This document shows, piece by piece, positions 1 to 9,238 of a stretch of 38,451 nt of DNA (the stretch's first letter is position 1; each line of letters starts with the position of its first letter). The stretch comes from Lachnospiraceae bacterium (GTDB lineage: Bacteria; Bacillota; Clostridia; Lachnospirales; Lachnospiraceae). Below the pieces are notes generated by a model that did not search any database, was not told the origin of the DNA, and saw nothing but the letters and a program-made list of their open reading frames with translations. The DNA lies in contig JAGALK010000030.1 of NCBI GenBank assembly GCA_017625255.1, positions 1 to 38,451 of the forward strand, read 5' to 3'. The position numbers were made by a program, and so were the translations under genes.

Positions 1-1026
1 AGAACCACCGTTGTTAGAGTAGTTTGTTGCATTGTCAACACCAACTAAGCTTGGCATATTTGTGATAGCCCAGTTACCAGCCTGATCTTCTGCTGTCTGA
101 ATAGAAGCTGCAATCCAACATCCGTTGATTGTACCAGCTACATCACCGCTTACGAAAGAACCAACATATTCATCCCAGCTGTTTACTTCGATTAATACGC
201 CAGATTCTTTTAATGCTTTGTATGTTTCCATAACTTTTGCTAATACTTCGTTGTTTACGATATTTGCTGTTCCATCTTCGTTGAAAAGAGAAGAACCAGC
301 AGACTGTAACATCATCATGATAAGGTCACATTCACCAGCCTGCATAGAAAGTAATGGTTTGCCTGTAGCATCTAATACTTTCTTACCATTTTCGATGTAC
401 TGATCCCATGTGATATCTGTAAAGTCATCAACTGTTAATCCAGCTTCTGCCAAAACATCTGTACGGTAGCATCCGATAACAGCACCGTTATCAAATGGAA
501 CACCGTAGTTAGCGCCGTTTACTACAGAGTAACCTGTTTTACCAGCTGCGAACTGTGTGAAGTCAATTCCACTGTTTGTTAAATCTGTAAATGCATCTGG
601 GTAAGAGATAACATTTTTCTGGAAAGCGTTATCCTGCATTAATAAGATATCTGGTAATGTGCTTAAATCACCAGATGTAGCTGCTGTTGTAAGTTTTGTC
701 TGAACATCTTCCCAAGGTGTTTCGATAACTTCTACTTCAACATCTGGGTTTTCTTTCTGATAAACTTTAGCTGCTTCTTCCATAGAGAAGATATTGAATG
801 CCGGGTCCCAGCACCATACTGTTAATTTTCCTGCTGCTGCAGCATCATCTGCAGGAGCTTCTGCTTCTGCATCAGCTGCTGGAGCTTCTTCTGCATCAGC
901 TGCTGGAGCTTCTGCTTCTGCATCAGCTGCTGGAGCTTCTGCTGCTTCTTCTTTAGCGCCACATCCAGCGAACATTGTAGCTGTCATAGCACCAACTAAT
1001 AAAAGTGACATTACTTTTCTTTTCAT
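1..1026 (-). CDS. Sugar ABC transporter substrate-binding lipoprotein, C-terminus outside window
   Basis: This is an extracellular solute-binding protein of the SBP_bac_1 type, a lipid-anchored receptor that delivers a sugar or oligosaccharide to an ABC importer. The 342 visible residues begin with a lipoprotein signal whose lipobox FAGC places the anchored Cys at residue 22. An Ala/Glu/Asp/Pro-rich linker follows (about residues 25-65), and then the mature fold starting at KLTVWCWDP. The gene is read to the left and is cut by the window edge, so its end and any permease genes are not visible. The start has a good ribosome site (GGAGG, 1036-1040). The AraC-type gene lies just upstream on the same strand and is a plausible regulator. 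The substrate cannot be read from the sequence; the nearby galactanase makes a galactose- or arabinose-containing oligosaccharide a reasonable guess. Confidence 0.9.
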   Translation of the reverse strand, partial: MKRKVMSLLLVGAMTATMFAGCGAKEEAAEAPAADAEAEAPAADAEEAPAADAEAEAPADDAAAAGKLTVWCWDPAFNIFSMEEAAKVYQKENPDVEVEVIETPWEDVQTKLTTAATSGDLSTLPDILLMQDNAFQKNVISYPDAFTDLTNSGIDFTQFAAGKTGYSVVNGANYGVPFDNGAVIGCYRTDVLAEAGLTVDDFTDITWDQYIENGKKVLDATGKPLLSMQAGECDLIMMMLQSAGSSLFNEDGTANIVNNEVLAKVMETYKALKESGVLIEVNSWDEYVGSFVSGDVAGTINGCWIAASIQTAEDQAGNWAITNMPSLVGVDNATNYSNNGGS

Positions 1027-1088
1027 TATTGTTTTCCTCCCAACAATTTTGTTAAAGTATAAACAGGGTTATATTTCGGCCGATTGTA

Positions 1089-1106
1089 TGTGTGACACTG
1101 CACACA
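1089..1106. promoter_or_regulatory. Inverted repeat in the leader of the binding-protein gene
   Basis: TGTGTG and CACACA flank a 6-bp spacer. The repeat lies downstream of the -10 box, in what would be the 5' leader. It may be an operator or a small hairpin; nothing in the sequence decides between them. Confidence 0.3.
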
Positions 1107-1132
1107 ATGATTCCCTTGTTGTTTATGTAAGC

Positions 1133-1138
1133 ATTATA
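1133..1138 (-). promoter_or_regulatory. Extended -10 box for the binding-protein gene
   Basis: On the minus strand the sequence reads TGGTATAAT, an extended -10 (TGn plus TATAAT) about 105 bp before the start codon. I see no good -35 hexamer at 16-18 bp, which fits an extended -10 promoter or one that needs an activator such as the adjacent AraC protein. Confidence 0.5.
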
Positions 1139-1175
1139 CCAACTTTCCAACTTCATATGTTTTCATATTCAATCA

Positions 1176-1223
1176 AAAAAAGAGCATTTTCAACCATCTT
1201 TATAGTCGAATCTGCTCTTTTTT
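1176..1223. terminator. Likely terminator after the AraC-type gene
   Basis: An 11-bp perfect inverted repeat (AAAAAAGAGCA and TGCTCTTTTTT) encloses a loop of about 26 bases, 30 bp beyond the AraC-type stop codon. On the minus strand the second arm ends in a T run, as expected for an intrinsic terminator. The long loop makes it weaker than the others in the window. Confidence 0.55.
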
Positions 1224-1252
1224 ATAAAAATGACCTTGCTCTTTTGTGCAAT

Positions 1253-2191
1253 TTACCAACCTTTTCTAGTTAATACTCGTGCATTTAGCAGCTTACTCTG
1301 ATAATTTCCACTACTTTTTTTGTATTGATATGGCGATGTGCCGATAATTTTTCTGAAGTTACGGTTGAAGGTCGAAATTGTTGTATATCCTACATGATGT
1401 GCCACTTCCTCCATCGTATATCTTGACTTCATCATCAATTCACATGCCTGCTGCACCCGAATAAGATTTAAATATTCCACAGGTGTCATATTCATATATT
1501 CTGTAAACAATCTGCGAAAATGTGTTTCACTTAAACTGCAGATTTCAGCCAAATCTTCCATTTTCATTTCTTCCATGTATTTTTTTTCAATATATTCCAA
1601 TGCTGCTGAAATCTGATGTACACCGCCTTTTAACTGCAAACGCTCTAACCTGTTGCCGGATTCTGTATCGTGTCTCGCAATATTCATCAATGCAGAAAGC
1701 AACAGCCCTCGTATACATTCAACGGAATAGCTTTTTCGATTCCTGCATTCTTCCATAATCATTCGAACCAATACAACCAGTTCTTCATTCTCACCTTCCA
1801 TATAATATTGTTCCTTTTTATTCACCAGCTCCGTTATTTTCTGCGCAAAAAGACGATTGTCAGGATACAAATCCTTTAATATATCCTCAGGATTCAAAAA
1901 AATATACTCCCAGTAGCTATTCGTATTTAACCGACTATTTGTGGTATGGGGAAAATTTTTAGGGATTATGGTCAGCATTCCAGGCTGATAAGGCACAATT
2001 TTTTCATCAAACACCATTTCTCCATCCCCTTCTATGCAATAACCAATTTCTAAAAGATTATGAAAATGCTGCTTATCCGCATCTTGACCGTATGGTCTGT
2101 TCCAATCTTTTCCAAGCAGCGCGAGAACCTGTTCGCCTTGTGGAATCTCATAATATCTGAATTCAATTTCCTGTTTTTTCTTTACCGACAT
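1253..2191 (-). CDS. AraC-family transcriptional regulator
   Basis: This is a 312-residue cytoplasmic transcription factor. Residues about 40-85 look like the N-terminal cupin effector-binding domain (HFHNLLEIGYCIEGDGE, then PGMLTIIPKNFPH). Residues about 195-292 form the C-terminal double helix-turn-helix of the AraC/XylS family, with the typical end VGYTTISTFNRNFRKIIGTSPYQYK. Such proteins usually activate carbohydrate genes in response to a sugar. The binding-protein gene just downstream is the most obvious target. The start is supported by AGGAGG 9 bp upstream. The upstream region carries the tandem small-RNA-like repeats, and the nearer repeat's terminator lies only about 50 bp before this start, so expression may depend on read-through or on a TATACT box near 2216-2221. 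The inducer is unknown. Confidence 0.92.
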   Translation of the reverse strand: MSVKKKQEIEFRYYEIPQGEQVLALLGKDWNRPYGQDADKQHFHNLLEIGYCIEGDGEMVFDEKIVPYQPGMLTIIPKNFPHTTNSRLNTNSYWEYIFLNPEDILKDLYPDNRLFAQKITELVNKKEQYYMEGENEELVVLVRMIMEECRNRKSYSVECIRGLLLSALMNIARHDTESGNRLERLQLKGGVHQISAALEYIEKKYMEEMKMEDLAEICSLSETHFRRLFTEYMNMTPVEYLNLIRVQQACELMMKSRYTMEEVAHHVGYTTISTFNRNFRKIIGTSPYQYKKSSGNYQSKLLNARVLTRKGW

Positions 2192-2244
2192 AATTTTAGC
2201 CTCCTGTCAGATTCAGTATACTCCCTTTCGCTTTTATTTACCAG

Positions 2245-2287
2245 AAAAACCCTGACTACTGTATGGGGTGCAGTAATCAGGGTTTTT
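2245..2287 (-). terminator. Terminator hairpin of repeat copy A
   Basis: A long stem with arms of about 17 bp (AAAAACCCTGACTACTG at 2245-2261 and its near-complement at 2271-2287) has one mismatch. On the minus strand the hairpin ends in a T run. It is the 3' end of the proposed small RNA copy A and could also act as an attenuator before the AraC-type gene. Confidence 0.75.
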
Positions 2288-2357
2288 CCTAAATCTGGGT
2301 TAAAATAAATTGGGGTGTATATAAAATTTGGAAGAGAGGTATATAAAACTTACCTTC
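2245..2357 (-). ncRNA. Candidate small RNA, tandem copy A
   Basis: This is the first of two similar elements in the gene-free 2192-2633 interval. Read on the minus strand it has a TATTAT -10-like box (2364-2369), then about 113 nt without a start codon or usable reading frame, ending in a strong intrinsic terminator. A 52-nt block (2291-2342) is identical to copy B (2505-2556). It carries C-rich segments (CCTCTCTTCC and ACACCCC), and the terminator loop also contains ACCCC. Such unpaired C-rich segments are typical of Firmicute small RNAs that bind ribosome-binding sites. The two terminator stems differ in sequence yet both stay paired. A duplicated leader/attenuator for the AraC-type gene is the main alternative. 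Transcription has not been shown, and the 5' end is estimated from the -10 position. Confidence 0.55.
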
Positions 2358-2363
2358 GAATAC

Positions 2364-2394
2364 ATAATATCACTTCAAGTGCATCAAAAGTGCA
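2364..2394 (-). promoter_or_regulatory. Promoter-like box with 11-bp-spaced direct repeats, copy A
   Basis: On the minus strand TGCACTT-TTGA-TGCACTT (2377-2394) lies 7 bp before a TATTAT box (2364-2369). Two 7-bp repeats with a 4-bp spacer give an 11-bp period, the usual site shape for PhoB/OmpR-family response regulators. No good -35 is present, so activator dependence is plausible. Confidence 0.45.
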
Positions 2395-2456
2395 CCTTAT
2401 ATAGTACTTTTTTCTCATTTTTTAATTTATTTATGCTCATGATTTACTTTCAAATG

Positions 2457-2502
2457 AAAAAGTCCTGATTACTGTATGGGGTTACAGTAATCAGAACTTT
2501 TT
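2457..2502 (-). terminator. Terminator hairpin of repeat copy B, also after the galactanase gene
   Basis: A 20-bp stem (2457-2476 against 2483-2502) with one mismatch and a 6-base loop is followed on the minus strand by a T run. It ends proposed small RNA copy B. It is also the first strong terminator downstream of the GH53 stop codon at 2634. Confidence 0.8.
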
Positions 2503-2570
2503 CAAAATCTGGGTTAAAATAAATTGGGGTGTATATAAAATTTGGAAGAGAGGTATTAAAACTTACCTTC
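2457..2570 (-). ncRNA. Candidate small RNA, tandem copy B
   Basis: This is the second copy of the element, about 114 nt on the minus strand, located between the galactanase stop codon and copy A. It has the same layout: TATTAT box (2577-2582), a C-rich region identical to copy A over 52 nt, and a long terminator hairpin. A 1-nt indel and scattered substitutions separate the copies outside the identical block. The terminator stem sequence differs (AAAAAGT arms here, AAAAACC arms in copy A) while pairing is kept in both. About 60 bp of unrelated, AT-rich sequence separates the two units. It could alternatively be a 3' UTR of the galactanase mRNA processed into a small RNA. Confidence 0.55.
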
Positions 2571-2576
2571 GAATGT

Positions 2577-2607
2577 ATAATATCATTTCAAGTACATCAA
2601 AAGTACA
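2577..2607 (-). promoter_or_regulatory. Promoter-like box with 11-bp-spaced direct repeats, copy B
   Basis: On the minus strand TGTACTT-TTGA-TGTACTT (2590-2607) lies 7 bp before TATTAT (2577-2582). The geometry is identical to copy A, but both half-sites carry the same C-to-T change. That keeps the two halves identical to each other, which suggests a protein that reads a direct repeat. Confidence 0.45.
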
Positions 2608-2633
2608 CCATCTTTTGACATATTTTTCAACTT

Positions 2634-6443
<3,810 letters not shown>

Positions 6444-6452
6444 TCAAGTGCG

Positions 6453-6462
6453 CAACCGTTTG
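6453..6462. promoter_or_regulatory. LacI-family-like operator at the galactanase promoter
   Basis: CAACCGTTTG has a central CG and matching CAA/TTG halves, the typical shape of a LacI-family site. It begins 9 bp downstream of the -10 box, over or just past the predicted transcription start, where a repressor would block transcription. The same 10-mer lies in the equivalent position at the GH43 promoter. Confidence 0.55.
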
Positions 6463-6471
6463 TTTAATTGT

Positions 6472-6500
6472 ATTATACACGCTATTATTCGTTCCCACAA
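6472..6500 (-). promoter_or_regulatory. Galactanase promoter
   Basis: TTGTGG (6495-6500), a 17-bp spacer and TATAAT (6472-6477) on the minus strand form a sigma-A type promoter about 65 bp before the start codon. Confidence 0.7.
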
Positions 6501-6577
6501 TCGACAAAACTGACAGTTATCTATTTTATTTTTTGTCGATTTTTACTATTTTTGTGTATTTATACATAAAAATATAA

Positions 6578-6609
6578 AAGCAGCGCAAAACAACCGTTTG
6601 CGCTGCTTA
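6578..6609 (-). terminator. Terminator after the cvfB-like gene
   Basis: AAGCAGCGCAAA pairs with TTTGCGCTGCTT around a short loop. On the minus strand it is followed by a T-rich run, 17 bp past the cvfB-like stop codon. The hairpin contains CAACCGTTTG (6591-6600), the same 10-mer as the galactanase operator, centred 138 bp from it. Confidence 0.85.
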
Positions 6610-6626
6610 AATCTATAGTTCTATCT

Positions 6627-7460
6627 CTATACTTTTCGAATACTTCTTTCGGTAATCTCAATTTTTCTTTCTTTATATAAACGACCAACTGCCCGTTTAA
6701 ATGCATTTTTACTCATCTGCATCTCTCTTTTTATAACTTCCGGTGATGCCTTATCATTAAAAGGAAGGACACCTGCATATTCTTCAATAACTTCCATAAC
6801 CTTCTGTGCATCTGCATCCATCTGGATATATGCCTTATCTCTAAGCGTTAAATCGAGCTTACCATCCGGCTTCACCTTTGTAACCCTTGCTTCAATTACA
6901 TCACCGATTCTTAAATGTGTACAATCTTCAAAAGAAGGAATCATTGCAGAATATTTATCATCCACAGCAATAAATGTCCCAAAATTATCACTGAACTCAT
7001 ATACTCTGCCTTCAACAATATCCCCCTCCTTGTAGGGGGAATCCTTTTGCAGCAAATCATACAAATCCTTCATACTCGCACATAAGCGACGGCTTTTATC
7101 AATATATAAGGTAGCTAAAACCTCATCGCCTTTTTCTACCTTTCGTGTCATTTCTTTATAAGGAAGAAACAAATCCTTTTCTAATCCCCAGTCTAAAAAT
7201 GCACCGATTTTTCCCACTTCTAATACCGGAAGTACACAAAGTCCTCCCAGCATGAGTTTTGGTTCATTGGTGGTTGCAATCAGACGGTCTTTGGAATCTT
7301 TATATAAGAACACCTCTAGTTCCTCTCCTAGTCGAATTCCTTCCGGAACTTGCTTTGCCGGAAGCAAAACTCTTGTTTCGTCGTCTTCCTTCTCTGCAAG
7401 GTAGATACCGAAATCCACCTTTTTAATTACTAAAAGCTTTTGTTTTTCTCCTAATTTCAT
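6627..7460 (-). CDS. cvfB: CvfB-like S1-domain RNA-binding protein
   Basis: This is a 277-residue cytoplasmic protein of the CvfB/YitL family. Members combine several S1-type OB folds with a C-terminal winged helix and bind RNA; in Staphylococcus aureus CvfB affects virulence gene expression. Here S1-like folds span roughly residues 5-210 (for example GKIGAFLDWGLEKDLFLPYKEM and GDIVEGRVYEFSDNFGTFIAVD). The C-terminus (about 215-277, SKNAFKRAVGRLYKERKIEI) fits the winged helix. The length is normal for the family. The start overlaps the thioesterase stop codon by 4 bp with GGAGG 7 bp upstream, so the two are translationally coupled. A terminator at 6578-6609 closes this two-gene unit. The molecular target in this organism is unknown. 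Confidence 0.88.
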   Translation of the reverse strand: MKLGEKQKLLVIKKVDFGIYLAEKEDDETRVLLPAKQVPEGIRLGEELEVFLYKDSKDRLIATTNEPKLMLGGLCVLPVLEVGKIGAFLDWGLEKDLFLPYKEMTRKVEKGDEVLATLYIDKSRRLCASMKDLYDLLQKDSPYKEGDIVEGRVYEFSDNFGTFIAVDDKYSAMIPSFEDCTHLRIGDVIEARVTKVKPDGKLDLTLRDKAYIQMDADAQKVMEVIEEYAGVLPFNDKASPEVIKREMQMSKNAFKRAVGRLYKERKIEITERSIRKV

Positions 7461-8170
7461 TTTGTATCCTCCAAAAATTCTACAATCGCATAAGGACTGC
7501 CCTCTTCATTTTCCAATGAAACGATTACCTGATGCTCATTTATGGCAACCTTGGGATATATTGTATCCATAAGTACTGCTGCTTTTTTATATTCTGCCCG
7601 AAGCTCTCCCACTTTAAATCCTTCCGGCAGATATTCCTCTGCCATCATCACATATTTGCTGTTATTTACATGTTGGTTTGTATCAATATGAAACCGCTGT
7701 ATTCGTATCTTTTCCTGCTCTTGCATATCTTCCCTTAGCTGCAGTTTACGGTCTGCACATGTCATTTCAAATGCCGGCTCAAGAGGATAACGGGATATCA
7801 CATCCTCTGCGGCTTTTACCGGCCGACCCTTTTGTGTATCCAAAAATACCCATATGGAATTTGCATAAGCAATGACCTCTCCCTTTTCATCCTCTATTTT
7901 AAAATTTCTATACCCCATAAAGCTTTTAAAGTTATATGGCCATGTAAATGCTGTAAGCTTTTCTCCCATTTTCGGATAGCGTTTGATGACCACCTGCCAG
8001 GACGATAATACCCACGCTCTATGATTTTCTTTTAAATAGTCTACACCTACACCGACTTCCTCTGATTGAAATATACAACTGTCCTGCAATAAATCTAATA
8101 TTGCAGATACACGCATATTTCGTCCGGTATCCACTTCACTATACCGAACGATACTATCTAAACGATACAT
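7457..8170 (-). CDS. Acyl-ACP thioesterase
   Basis: This 237-residue cytoplasmic enzyme belongs to the bacterial branch of the FatA/FatB acyl-ACP thioesterases, with a double hotdog fold. It releases free fatty acids from acyl carrier protein and so ends chain elongation. Visible hallmarks are the first hotdog (RYSEVDTGRNMRVSAILDL, residues 9-27), the central WVLSSWQVVIKRYP, and the second hotdog with the catalytic-type motif DTNQHVNNSKYV. The Asn and His of that motif match the residues used by plant homologues. GGGGGAG lies 5 bp before the start. It is followed directly by the cvfB-like gene with a 4-bp overlap. The chain length preference cannot be read from the sequence. Confidence 0.9.
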   Translation of the reverse strand: MYRLDSIVRYSEVDTGRNMRVSAILDLLQDSCIFQSEEVGVGVDYLKENHRAWVLSSWQVVIKRYPKMGEKLTAFTWPYNFKSFMGYRNFKIEDEKGEVIAYANSIWVFLDTQKGRPVKAAEDVISRYPLEPAFEMTCADRKLQLREDMQEQEKIRIQRFHIDTNQHVNNSKYVMMAEEYLPEGFKVGELRAEYKKAAVLMDTIYPKVAINEHQVIVSLENEEGSPYAIVEFLEDTK

Positions 8171-8227
8171 AGCATCTCCCCCTCTTTTGTCTAACCATTC
8201 TATTCGATAACTTCCTGCTAAATCAAA

Positions 8228-8251
8228 AAAGCATCACATATGTGATGCTTT
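8228..8251 (-). terminator. Terminator after tRNA-Gln
   Basis: AAAGCATCACA and its complement form an 11-bp near-perfect palindrome, followed on the minus strand by six T residues. It begins a few bases after the tRNA 3' end. Confidence 0.85.
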
Positions 8252-8256
8252 CCTAG

Positions 8257-8328
8257 CTGGCCCACAAGGATTCGAACCTTGAAATGACGGAGTCAGAGTC
8301 CGTTGCCTTACCATTTGGCGATGGGCCA
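8257..8328 (-). tRNA. tRNA-Gln (anticodon CUG)
   Basis: This 72-nt tRNA folds as a complete cloverleaf. The acceptor TGGCCCA pairs with TGGGCCA, the anticodon stem ACGGA/TCCGT carries loop CTCTGAC with anticodon CTG, and the T arm has GGTTCGAATCC. It decodes CAG. The 3' CCA is not encoded. It stands alone with its own promoter and terminator. A tRNA-Gln(UUG) must exist elsewhere for CAA codons. Confidence 0.95.
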
Positions 8329-8367
8329 TTGTGTTTTCGTTGCCGTGTTGCCCTGTCAACAATAGCT

Positions 8368-8396
8368 ATTATATACACCTAATAATAAAATGTCAA
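8368..8396 (-). promoter_or_regulatory. Consensus promoter of tRNA-Gln
   Basis: TTGACA (8391-8396), a 17-bp spacer and TATAAT (8368-8373) on the minus strand form a perfect sigma-A consensus, 40 bp before the tRNA. The -35 box overlaps the end of the YigZ-family gene and contains its TGA stop codon. Confidence 0.9.
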
Positions 8397-9043
8397 CACT
8401 TTTTTTCAAAAATTTTTATTTCTTTTTCTATTACAGCAAAATCCACTTCTTTCCCCCAGGAAAATCGGGCATTTCCGCCTGTTCCCTCTGTAATTTCTTC
8501 TGTCAGTTTTTTTTCAGTTCCAAGAGGAACCATTACATGTATATCTACTGCATCGGTATATTCTGTATCTATGGTAGTAATATTTTGTTGGGCAAGTATG
8601 TATTGAATTTTCCCTAATCCATTATAATCCGTTTGAATAGTCAGCTTTTTGCCCGGCAGCTTATCTATGATTATACTATTAGCAAGTCCTTCCTGCGTCG
8701 ATTTCTGATAGGCGCGTACCAGACCACCGGTTCCAAGTAAGGTTCCTCCAAAATATCTGGTTACCACAACTGCCACATTGTGAAGTTCTTCTCTTAACAA
8801 TACATCCAACATCGGTCTGCCTGCTGTCTGACTGGGTTCTCCATCATCAGAACAACGGGAAATTTCCTGATTACTTCCTATTACAAATGCAGAACAATTG
8901 TGTCTTGCATCCCAATACTTTTTTTTCATTTCATTAATAAAAGCAACTGCCTCTTCTTCTGACTCAACCGGTCTTACCGTTGCAATGAATCGGGATTTTT
9001 TTTCTACAATTTCGCCTTCTCCGCCTTGATATACTACTTTCAT
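8393..9043 (-). CDS. YigZ/IMPACT family protein
   Basis: This is a 216-residue cytoplasmic protein of the YigZ (YvyE) family. The N-terminal UPF0029/IMPACT domain (about residues 1-115) is recognised by KSRFIATVRPV, CSDDGEPSQTAGRPML and VTRYFGGTLLGTGGLVRAY. A ferredoxin-like C-terminal domain (DUF1949 type) follows. The eukaryotic homologue IMPACT regulates the translation-linked kinase GCN2; the bacterial role is unclear. An open frame extends upstream to 9118, but I place the start at 9043. That Met begins the conserved domain, AGGA lies upstream, and a good promoter at 9078-9106 falls inside the extended frame. Confidence 0.88.
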   Translation of the reverse strand: MKVVYQGGEGEIVEKKSRFIATVRPVESEEEAVAFINEMKKKYWDARHNCSAFVIGSNQEISRCSDDGEPSQTAGRPMLDVLLREELHNVAVVVTRYFGGTLLGTGGLVRAYQKSTQEGLANSIIIDKLPGKKLTIQTDYNGLGKIQYILAQQNITTIDTEYTDAVDIHVMVPLGTEKKLTEEITEGTGGNARFSWGKEVDFAVIEKEIKIFEKKC

Positions 9044-9077
9044 GGATATTTTCCTGCCTTTTTCAATTTCTTTTCTA

Positions 9078-9106
9078 ATTTTAACATGTATTTCCGTACG
9101 AATCAA
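9078..9106 (-). promoter_or_regulatory. Promoter of the YigZ-family gene
   Basis: TTGATT (9101-9106), a 17-bp spacer and TAAAAT (9078-9083) on the minus strand. Its position about 35 bp before 9043 supports that start codon. Confidence 0.65.
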
Positions 9107-9204
9107 CCATTGCATCACCTGCTTAAGCAGCCAAAAAAACGGTTATCCTATAGTTAACTCTTACTGCTATGTAAATTTTCCTTTTAATATAGAAGAGTTT
9201 TTGT

Positions 9205-9210
9205 TATAAT
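9205..9210 (+). promoter_or_regulatory. Extended -10 box for the penicillin-binding protein gene
   Basis: TGTTATAAT is an extended -10 box 29 bp before the start codon, with AGGAGG (9227-9232) between. No clear -35 is present. Confidence 0.6.
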
Positions 9211-9238
9211 AGTATTCGTTAAAAAAAGGAGGCTTTAT

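Noticed and set aside
2245..2607. The duplicated element as an insertion sequence or MITE
   Set aside because: I see no terminal inverted repeats framing the units and no target duplications. Promoter-like and terminator parts explain the layout better, although a duplication event must have occurred.
9119..9130. Palindrome CTGCTTAAGCAG as a terminator
   Set aside because: No T run follows on either strand and no gene ends there.
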